A stretch of 64,000 bases of DNA from Leptasterias polaris (taxonomy: Eukaryota > Echinodermata > Asteroidea > Forcipulatida > Asteriidae): positions 930,001 to 994,000 of the forward strand of contig JAZGTN010000213.1 in assembly GCA_037783415.1 (NCBI GenBank), read 5' to 3'. Each line of letters starts with the position of its first letter. The first letter of the stretch is position 1. The translations under genes were made by a program, and so were the position numbers. The notes under the pieces were generated by a model. That model saw only the letters and a list, made by a program, of their open reading frames with translations. It was not told the origin of the DNA and did not search any database. This document shows, in pieces, positions 63,701 through 64,000 of the stretch.

Positions 63701-64000
63701 TCCCCTGGCTGCCGCTTCCCAGGTTGTATCGTATACCTGGGTGTGATCCCTGGCCACATGGCAGTTAACGGTTGTATGGCTTCTGACTGGCACCCCCCGA
63801 ACAAAGATTTTGTCGAAATAGGGAGGCGCCAACCAACATAAGATTAGATAGCTCAGTTGGTAAAGCGCCGACAGGTTAATCTGGAGGTCGTTGGTTCAAA
63901 TCCCACTCTAGTCAATTTTTCTTTTTTCAACCCATAATCACATCAATTCTTTGTATGTTATGTGTTTTCGTTATCTTTCATATTTCAGTGATGGACGGCA
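20156..64000 (+). CDS. HUWE1: HUWE1 HECT-type E3 ubiquitin ligase, N-terminal part (18 coding exons, 3' end outside window)
   Basis: HUWE1 is a very large HECT E3 ubiquitin ligase that marks nuclear and cytosolic substrates for the proteasome; known vertebrate substrates include p53, MCL1 and MYC-family proteins. Spliced exons give 1,699 coding bases, 566 residues plus one base, in one unbroken frame. Recognised family segments include [10 protein letters not shown] at the start, [10 protein letters not shown] (about residue 51), [18 protein letters not shown] (about 163), ATTLHFEFY (about 193), [10 protein letters not shown] (about 303), [27 protein letters not shown] (about 380), [20 protein letters not shown] (428-447) and [19 protein letters not shown] (about 533). 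These cover the armadillo-like DUF908 region and the beginning of DUF913. UBA, WWE, BH3-like and HECT domains lie downstream. The start is supported by an in-frame TAG at 20144-20146 and A at -3. The identity is firm; individual short-exon borders are slightly less so. Confidence 0.97.
21532..23459. mobile_element. 1.9-kb region bounded by inverted repeats, possible DNA transposon
   Basis: Left end ATCATTAATCTTCGGAATAT then AGGCCGCGGCTTATA. The right end is the reverse complement, GGCCTATATTCCGAAGATTA, CGGTACTTTAATGAT, with 7 extra bases. Subterminal GCGGCTTATA repeats occur several times at both ends. The interior is CpG-rich in places (22.1-22.4 kb) and has no recognisable transposase. No clean target duplication was found, so the superfamily is unknown. 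Confidence 0.65.
25073..25230. mobile_element. Foldback element, CAGGGCCC short type, right end truncated
   Basis: CAGGGCCCAAATTTCATAGA, then GCTTCACAAATTTCTGCTAAGC, AACCAGTCAAAAACTGTACATA, TTTTGGCTGGTAACC and TTAGCACAAATATGTTTT. The closing GGGCCCTG is missing. Confidence 0.65.
25769..26022. mobile_element. Foldback element, CAGGGCCC long type, copy 2
   Basis: Perfect outer ends CAGGGCCCAATTTCATGGC / GCCATGAAATTGGGCCCTG. The interior is the reverse complement of the 18771-19028 copy. Its last base is 9 bases before the 33-bp minisatellite. Confidence 0.85.
26032..26625. repeat. 33-bp minisatellite, 18 copies
   Basis: Unit CAGTAATTGTGTTGAACAGT followed by ATTGTGCGCATTT. Copies are identical except for one C/T site (CATTTCAG or CATTTTAG); the T form is in units 5, 6, 9, 13 and 18. 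As 33 is a multiple of three, several frames stay open on both strands, but the peptides are only the repeat read through. Confidence 0.97.
27455..27580. mobile_element. Foldback fragment, CAGGGCCC family
   Basis: CCCAATTTTATAAAGCTGC, CTTAAGCACAAACATGAC, AAGGTTACCGGCCAAAAT and TGATTTCATGCTTATTTTTGC follow the family order. Terminal GGGCCC blocks are lost. The region up to 30351 holds nothing else I recognise. Confidence 0.5.
30352..30444 (+). CDS. HUWE1: HUWE1 coding exon, residues 16-46
   Basis: 93 bases between TTGTATTGCAG and GTAAGT, phase 0 on both sides. It codes [14 protein letters not shown] followed by [12 protein letters not shown], matching the family's short helical segment ahead of the conserved HWVD motif. 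A 10.2-kb intron precedes it. Confidence 0.95.
30445..34238 (+). other. HUWE1 intron 3
   Basis: Contains a poly-T run (30601-30622) followed by an 'ACAGTAGGGCTTTTAAAACC' repeat fragment, and a reverse copy of the dispersed repeat at 31838-32215. Otherwise AT-rich with many TACATGTA strings and nothing recognisable. Confidence 0.6.
31838..32215 (-). repeat. Dispersed repeat, about 350 bp, reverse copy
   Basis: ACAAGACCAGAATCAAAATG, GTTGAACAAGCAC, CATTCTTTCACAAAGACATTAC, AAAACACAAGACCACCGGGC and CTGGCCAGTGG occur in reverse complement at 52475-52790. Shorter fragments lie at 510-600 and 10065-10165. Unclassified. Confidence 0.75.
34239..34445 (+). CDS. HUWE1: HUWE1 coding exon, residues 47-115
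   Basis: 207 bases between CTTCACAG and GTAGGA, phase 0 on both sides. It starts [14 protein letters not shown] and ends [11 protein letters not shown], both near-invariant in HUWE1 orthologues; the middle is more variable. It is the second longest coding exon in the window. Confidence 0.97.
34446..35594 (+). other. HUWE1 intron 4
   Basis: Holds a poly-C/poly-A stretch at 35258-35284 and the SINE-A copy at 35310-35480. The rest shows nothing. Confidence 0.7.
35310..35480 (+). repeat. SINE-A copy (tRNA-type head)
   Basis: GCCAGTCAGAAGCC and GATATTGACAAAATAGCTCA, A box TAGCTCAGTTGGTAGAGC, B box GCAGGTTCTAATCCC, then TTTTTCTTTGGTCAACCCC and the CAGTTTCTTGTGGTTTA tail. 5' truncated. Confidence 0.8.
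35595..35668 (+). CDS. HUWE1: HUWE1 coding exon, residues 116-139 and part of 140
   Basis: 74 bases between TTTCAATCCCAG and GTAAAA. It codes [20 protein letters not shown] then VYVF and ends with AG, completed to Ser by the first base of the next exon 11.5 kb away. The segment is an armadillo-like helix pair. Confidence 0.95.
37099..37380. mobile_element. Foldback element with internal tandem of TGCTTAAGCA arms
   Basis: Starts CTGGGCCCAATTTCACTGC. From about 37111 to 37255 a unit of about 35 bp (TGCTTAAGCAG, AAATATTGCTTAACAATTTT) is repeated four to five times. It continues with AGAATACCAGTCACAAATTG, TTTTGGCTCGTAGCCTTATT and CTGGTAAG, and closes weakly near CTGTCTGAAATG. Confidence 0.7.
38119..38204. 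repeat. Short inverted repeat (hairpin)
   Basis: AATAGTGGACATACACGTGC ... GGAATGAGGTTGTCTGTGAG faces CTCACAGTAACCTCATTCC ... ACGTATCCACTATT. Arms of about 38 bases with a loop of under 15. It borders a GC-rich patch that has ATGGCGACTCC but no supporting splice sites. Confidence 0.7.
38673..39379. mobile_element. 707-bp TIR element with perfect 22-bp ends
   Basis: Left end ATAGACTGTGCAAGTCTCGC plus GC (38673-38694). The right end is the exact reverse complement (39358-39379). Subterminal palindrome GGACCATAGTGGTCC on the left. No transposase. No target duplication was evident. It lies inside a copy of the GGGCACCAAGGCA dispersed repeat. Diverged relative at 14209-14356. Confidence 0.85.
39825..40148. 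mobile_element. Foldback element interrupted by a second foldback element
   Basis: Outer element: CAGGGCCTA at 39825, TTTCATAGAGCTGCTTAAGC from about 39996, and TAAGCAGCTTTATGAAATTA then GGCCCTG at the end. Inserted between the first 9 bases and the rest, at about 39834-39992, is a hairpin with arms of about 60 bases (CATTAAGCCCCGCC / GGCGGGGCTTAATG; ATCACAGCCGCGAAA / TTTCGTGGCTGTGAT). Confidence 0.8.
40654..41021. mobile_element. TIR element, 368 bp
   Basis: TTTAAAGGTATATTATACAG then GATTGGTAAA faces TTTTTCCAATCCTG then TATTATACCTTTAAA. Inner landmarks TTGGTTGCAACAACCAAAA (palindrome) and AAATATTTCACAGAAAA. A truncated relative lies at 1-180. 40260-40650 before it holds only a G run (40354-40364). 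Confidence 0.8.
41233..41425. mobile_element. Foldback element, CAGGGCCC short type
   Basis: CAAATTTCATACAGCTGCTT ... AGAATAGGGTTACCAGCCAT ... TGACTGGTATCCTGC ... TTAGCAGCTCTATGAAATTG then GGCTCAGG. The left GGGCCC is lost. Confidence 0.7.
41655..42365. repeat. Three diverged copies of an 'ACAGTAGRGCTTT' repeat, split by a LINE tail
   Basis: Copies at about 41690-41850, 41890-42030 and 42225-42365 share AACATTTTTTTAAA, GAACAGTAGAGCTTTTAAAA, AAACATTAA, GAGGACCTC and AGCCAGTGTGCTT-CCAAACTTGCAAA. Single fragments occur near 30.6 and 44.1 kb. Confidence 0.65.
42046..42197 (+). pseudogene. CR1/L2-like LINE 3' end
   Basis: Codes [13 protein letters not shown] then stop, the standard C-terminus of these reverse transcriptases, followed by AAAGCGCAATGATCATTTTT, GCGCTATATAAGAACT and an ATT tail. 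Confidence 0.75.
45391..45410. promoter_or_regulatory. Tandem Grainyhead-type motifs AACCGGTT
   Basis: Two abutting perfect AACCGGTT palindromes plus AACC, preceded by GGTT, so GGTTAACC also repeats. AACCGGTT is the consensus of Grainyhead/CP2-family factors. Upstream, TGAACTATT is repeated three times, so slippage may have built the array. Enhancer function is only an inference. Confidence 0.3.
47166..47307 (+). CDS. HUWE1: HUWE1 coding exon, residues 140-187
   Basis: 142 bases between a T-rich tract ending TGTAG and GTAAGT. It completes Ser140 and codes KRSNFLIKL, then [18 protein letters not shown], the most recognisable N-terminal HUWE1 block. It ends in phase 0 at NGPKP. Confidence 0.97.
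47410..47706 (-). repeat. SINE-A, near full-length
   Basis: On the minus strand: head CCCCCTGAGGTGATCCCTCT, GGGTGTGACCCTTGGC, CAGTTACAGGTTGTATGG, GACTGGCACCCTGAACAAAG; then A box TAGCTCAGTTGGTAGAGCGC (47552-47533), B box GCAGGTTCAAGTCC, TTCTTTTGTTCAACCC and the CAGTTTCCCTTGTGATTTAT tail. This copy defines the order head, tRNA part, tail. Confidence 0.85.
47707..47900 (+). repeat. SINE-A, plus-strand copy abutting the previous one
   Basis: ACGGCAGTTACAGTTTGTAT, TCTTCTGACTGCC, ATTGACAAAATAGG, AGGTCAGTTGGTAGAGCACC, GCAGGTTGCAGGCTTAAGTC, TTCTTCAACCCC. It starts inside the head and lies head-to-head with the minus-strand copy. Confidence 0.8.
48028..48455. repeat. Four-copy tandem repeat, period 105-116 bp
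   Basis: Units carry ATGATATCATATTGCAGGCT, GGCAT, CACCTATCATTCAAAACCA, GTGGATGATATTGAATGGTC and AGTAGGAGGGTTGACTGTGT. The period falls from 116 to 111 to 105 and the last copy is the most diverged. Confidence 0.8.
48673..48753 (+). CDS. HUWE1: HUWE1 coding exon, residues 188-214
   Basis: 81 bases, acceptor TTTTGACAG, donor GTGAGT. It codes [16 protein letters not shown] and a charged tail ending KPAKK. The acceptor is followed by AGAG, so an alternative AG three bases on is possible. The choice shown keeps phase 0 and gives the family's P-x-S-A-T-T-L. Confidence 0.93.
48815..49075 (+). repeat. SINE-B copy, diverged
   Basis: AGCAGAGTGTGGGTTCAAAT then CCCGGTC (B box), AGCAAAGCACTTAACCATAA, TTGCTTTG, with a different 3' half from the other copies. 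The A-box region is lost. Confidence 0.6.
49738..50788. repeat. 58-bp minisatellite, about 18 copies
   Basis: Unit AATGAATAAGTAGCCACACA, ACAGCCATACATATTATCAA, GCTTTCACATAGGTTTGT. Central units differ only at CATAGG/CATTGG and TAGCC/TAACC. The first two and the last units are clearly diverged, the usual sign of homogenisation from the middle. Confidence 0.97.
50956..51098. mobile_element. Foldback element with arms of about 65 bp
   Basis: ACAAATAATGAATGTTTATG, AGTGCAATGGTAAGAATATT, TTCATGAGTTGAAAG faces CTTTCAACGAATGAAAATAT, TCTTACTATTGCAC, AAACATTCATTATTTGT. The loop is short. Non-coding. Confidence 0.85.
51101..51372. mobile_element. TIR element, 272 bp, abutting the foldback element
   Basis: TATATAACATCCAAGTAGAT, CTTTGACATTTGATTGAAGG faces CCTCCAATCAAATGGCAAGG, ATCTGCTTGGGTGTTATATA. 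The interior contains two copies of TCACGGTGAATG / GCACGGTGAATG. Confidence 0.8.
52301..52348 (+). CDS. HUWE1: HUWE1 coding exon, residues 215-230
   Basis: Only 48 bases, between CCTGCAG and [22 protein letters not shown]. This corresponds to the family's 'LHYIHIEQLDK'-like strand. Both splice sites are strong and phase is 0 on both sides, so it is accepted despite its length. Confidence 0.9.
52475..52790 (+). repeat. Dispersed repeat, about 350 bp, forward copy
   Basis: GGGCCAGTAAACTTACAAGC, GCCCAGTGGTCTTGTGTTTTT, TCTTTGTGAAAGAATGT, GTTCAACTCATTTTGATTCT, GGTCTTGTAAAA: the reverse complement of 31838-32215. Confidence 0.75.
52856..53173 (+). repeat. SINE-B, best copy (tRNA-Leu/Ser-like head, poly-A end)
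   Basis: GTGTCGTGGCCGAGCGGTTA (A box), GTGTGGGTTCGAGTCCCGGT (B box), AGCAAGACACTTAACCATTA, TTGCTTC, GTGTTTCTGGCAGTGGC, CAGCACCTTGTAAACTCTTA and a terminal A run. The long variable-arm spacing between boxes suggests a class II tRNA ancestor. Confidence 0.85.
53283..53682 (+). pseudogene. CR1/L2-like LINE ORF2 C-terminus with 3' tail
   Basis: An open segment codes [55 protein letters not shown] then stop at 53556-53558. This is the family's GxRSFxxAxPxLWNxLPxxIR...FKxxLKxxLF ending. TGCGCTTTGAGCACCTTTTT, GGTGGATATTGCGCAATATA and ATT repeats follow. The tract has no internal stop, so insertion is fairly recent. Confidence 0.9.
53897..53965 (+). CDS. HUWE1: HUWE1 coding exon, residues 231-253
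   Basis: 69 bases between TCTTCAACAG and GTAAGT, phase 0. It codes [19 protein letters not shown] followed by KAKL, aligning with the family's SPSEIME...YSIP segment. Confidence 0.94.
53966..54399 (+). other. HUWE1 intron 9
   Basis: 434 bases with a G run (54015-54027). No repeat family recognised. Confidence 0.7.
54400..54499 (+). CDS. HUWE1: HUWE1 coding exon, residues 254-286 and part of 287
   Basis: 100 bases between CCTTCACAG and GTGCGT. It codes [19 protein letters not shown], then [10 protein letters not shown], ending with one base of a split Val codon. THIRLAH is highly conserved in the family. Confidence 0.95.
54595..54880. repeat. Pyrimidine-rich repeat with AAGACTCTGCTAG motif, copy 2, and (CT)n
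   Basis: TTTCTTCCTCTTCCAACC, TTTGTGTTTCCAACTTCT, a C run, (CT)n at 54725-54754, then GAGAAAGACTCTGCTAGGGT, CGAAATGTCAG. Same order as 9180-9440. Confidence 0.7.
54957..55335 (+). repeat. SINE-B copy with LINE-like 3' end
   Basis: GCGTGTCGTTAGTGAGCGGT, AGAGTGTGGGTTCGAGTCCC, AGCAAGACACTTAACCATTA, GTGTTTCTGGCCTGG, CAGCACCTTGTAAACAGG, then GGGGTGTGATAAAGCACTAT, ATAGGAACCCAATA. The end matches the GTGTGATAAAGCGCGATATA tail at 7965. Confidence 0.75.
55391..55491 (+). CDS. HUWE1: HUWE1 coding exon, residues 287-320
   Basis: 101 bases after TTGTTTACAG. It codes [27 protein letters not shown] and LEDIKLV. Two overlapping donors exist: GTAGTG after Leu319 and GTGAGT after Val320. The second fits the consensus and is used here. 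The first would drop one residue and keep frame. Confidence 0.93.
55492..55840 (+). other. HUWE1 intron 11
   Basis: 349 bases, no repeat or alternative exon recognised. Confidence 0.7.
55841..55902 (+). CDS. HUWE1: HUWE1 coding exon, residues 321-340 and part of 341
   Basis: 62 bases between TTTCCATCCAG and GTAAGT. It codes [20 protein letters not shown] and ends with AA of a split Lys codon. Confidence 0.95.
55903..56600 (+). other. HUWE1 intron 12
   Basis: A foldback fragment at 55948-56035 (CAGGGCCCACTTTCATAAAG, GCTTACTACAGCAGC, ATATGCTTAAGCAAAA) and a minus-strand tRNA-like SINE fragment at 56460-56565 (CCTGTTCAAATCCTGCTGGG on that strand). Nothing else. Confidence 0.65.
56601..56689 (+). 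CDS. HUWE1: HUWE1 coding exon, residues 341-370 and part of 371
   Basis: 89 bases between TTTCCCCCTAG and GTAAGA. It completes Lys341 and codes [20 protein letters not shown], then VRRCIQAMI, leaving one base of a split Asp codon. Strong match to the family's [17 protein letters not shown] block. Confidence 0.96.
56690..57186 (+). other. HUWE1 intron 13
   Basis: Contains a copy of the GGCACTTCCATTGG-type dispersed repeat at about 56795-56950, ending AATTCCAGGCCTGG. Nothing else. Confidence 0.65.
57187..57267 (+). CDS. HUWE1: HUWE1 coding exon, residues 371-397 and part of 398
   Basis: 81 bases between TTTTCGTAG and GTGAGG. It codes [20 protein letters not shown] then HLASYET, with a trailing G. 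The acceptor has a weak pyrimidine tract, but the protein match to the family is decisive. Confidence 0.95.
57268..58066 (+). other. HUWE1 intron 14
   Basis: Has a TCAA microsatellite (57438-57460) and a foldback element at 57702-57963 (CAGGGCTCAATTTCATGGCT ... ATCCATGAAATTGGGCCCTG) whose interior is replaced by unrelated sequence. Confidence 0.7.
58067..58155 (+). CDS. HUWE1: HUWE1 coding exon, residues 398-427
   Basis: 89 bases after a long pyrimidine tract ending ACCAAG. It codes [19 protein letters not shown] then [11 protein letters not shown]. The donor is GTCAGA, weak beyond the GT, and it is followed by the intron that carries the 95-bp minisatellite. Phase 0 into the next exon supports the border. 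Confidence 0.93.
58156..61639 (+). other. HUWE1 intron 15
   Basis: Dominated by the 95-bp minisatellite. 58300-58480 before it resembles the interior of the 6541-6920 TIR family. 61.14-61.64 kb shows nothing recognisable. Confidence 0.8.
58481..61138. repeat. 95-bp minisatellite, 28 copies
   Basis: Unit CCAATGACCGATTGAGCTTA, AACTTTCACTGGTTTGTCAC, TCCATGTATATGTTAGGTCA, CATCAAGTGTGGTCATGGTC, TTTGACAAATACCCT. Start spacing is exactly 95 bp. Variable sites: CACT/CACA, GTTT/GTTA/GTTG, GCTTA/GCTCA. The unit is homologous to the single block at about 6805-6900. The last copy leaves the array as AAATACCAACGTTGC, close to the natural TIR end ATTACCAAACATGTT. Confidence 0.97.
61640..61741 (+). CDS. 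HUWE1: HUWE1 coding exon, residues 428-461
   Basis: 102 bases between CTTGTTTGCAG and GTAATT, phase 0. It codes [20 protein letters not shown], then [14 protein letters not shown]. This is near identical to vertebrate HUWE1 over its whole length, by far the best conserved exon here. Confidence 0.98.
61742..62296 (+). other. HUWE1 intron 16
   Basis: Contains four to five spaced CTCCCTGATT motifs at 61.90-62.06 kb and a direct duplication GAGCCATGTTAAGAGTGACTAATC (24 bp) at about 62208-62253. No known repeat family. Confidence 0.6.
62297..62498 (+). CDS. HUWE1: HUWE1 coding exon, residues 462-528, variable linker
   Basis: 202 bases between CCACTCACAG and GTATGT. It starts with the conserved [16 protein letters not shown] and then passes into a low-conservation linker rich in Ser, Asp, Glu, Gly and Ala ([13 protein letters not shown]) that ends in a basic patch, DKKRKMD. 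The linker is longer than the vertebrate one as I recall it. It probably forms a disordered loop between the DUF908 and DUF913 armadillo segments. Confidence 0.95.
62499..62963 (+). other. HUWE1 intron 17 with tandem SINE-A pieces
   Basis: 62565-62632 is a SINE-A tail (CAGTTCCCCTTGTGGTTTAT). 62637-62885 is another copy: GCATCCCCTTTAGGTGATCC, GGGTGTGATCCCTGGC, AAAGCTCAGTTGGTAGAGTG, with a degenerate B box. Confidence 0.8.
62964..63065 (+). CDS. HUWE1: HUWE1 coding exon, residues 529-562
   Basis: 102 bases between TTGCTTCACAG and GTAAGA. It codes [20 protein letters not shown] then [14 protein letters not shown] and leaves a single G. This is the conserved entry into DUF913. Confidence 0.97.
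63066..63988 (+). other. HUWE1 intron 18
   Basis: Foldback element at 63096-63400 (CAGGGGCCAATGTCATAGAG, internal TTTCATAGAGCTACTTAAAC, GTGCTTAAGCAGTATTT repeated, CTTAAGCAGTTCCATGATCT) and a SINE-A at 63681-63940. Confidence 0.75.
63681..63940 (+). repeat. SINE-A copy with intact A and B boxes
   Basis: Head TCGCATCCCCCTTAAGGTGA, GGGTGTGATCCCTGGCC, TTCTGACTGGCACCCCCC, TAGATAGCTCAGTTGGTAAA (A box 63849-63866), GGTTCAAATCCC (63893-63904), TTTTTCTTTTTTCAACCC. It ends 50 bases before the last exon in the window. Confidence 0.85.
63989..64000 (+). CDS. HUWE1: HUWE1 coding exon, start only (window edge)
   Basis: After TTTCATATTTCAG the last 12 bases complete a Val codon and code MDG plus one base, as expected after SIRH in HUWE1 (IRHVMDG). 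The exon continues outside the window. Confidence 0.9.

Noticed and set aside
63849..63904. tRNA gene (A and B boxes)
   Set aside because: The acceptor stem does not close and the same head with conserved flanks recurs at several sites, so it is a SINE. The same applies to the tRNA-like sequences at 1.6, 35.3, 47.5, 47.8, 52.9, 55.0 and 62.8 kb.

Overview
This is animal nuclear DNA: AT-rich, intron-rich and crowded with dispersed repeats. It is most likely from a marine invertebrate deuterostome, and an echinoderm such as a sea star is my best guess. The basis is an N-terminal HUWE1 protein close to the vertebrate one, very small exons separated by repeat-filled introns, and many foldback elements, tRNA-derived SINEs and CR1/L2-like LINE 3' ends. 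The species cannot be fixed from the sequence alone.

One gene dominates. From 20,156 to the right edge, on the plus strand, lie 18 coding exons for the N-terminal 566 residues of the giant HECT ubiquitin ligase HUWE1 (UREB1/Mule/ARF-BP1). The exons join in frame from [10 protein letters not shown] to the window edge, with GT/AG borders throughout. A candidate 5' UTR exon and promoter (CRE site, YY1-type element over an ATG) lie near 17.4 kb. The HECT domain and roughly seven-eighths of the protein lie beyond the window.

Region by region: 1-12.4 kb is intergenic, with foldback elements, SINE and LINE remnants and a 490-bp direct repeat. At 12.45-12.66 kb on the minus strand there is a probable first coding exon of an unrecognised small membrane protein. 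At 13.1-14.2 kb a hAT-like non-autonomous transposon with a clean 8-bp target duplication has two smaller MITEs nested in it. 14.2-17.4 kb is intergenic, followed by the HUWE1 promoter region. Intron 2 (20.2-30.35 kb) holds a 1.9-kb inverted-repeat-bounded element and an 18-copy 33-bp minisatellite. Intron 5 (35.7-47.2 kb) holds several TIR elements, a 707-bp element with perfect ends, and tandem AACCGGTT sites. At 49.7-50.8 kb is an 18-copy 58-bp minisatellite. At 58.5-61.1 kb is a 28-copy 95-bp minisatellite derived from the end of a dispersed TIR element.

I found no CRISPR array, operon, rRNA or convincing functional tRNA gene. The tRNA-like sequences are all SINE heads. I did not find an undescribed protein system. 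The most notable signals are the origin of the 95-bp minisatellite, the nested transposons, the candidate uORF and the orphan minus-strand exon.
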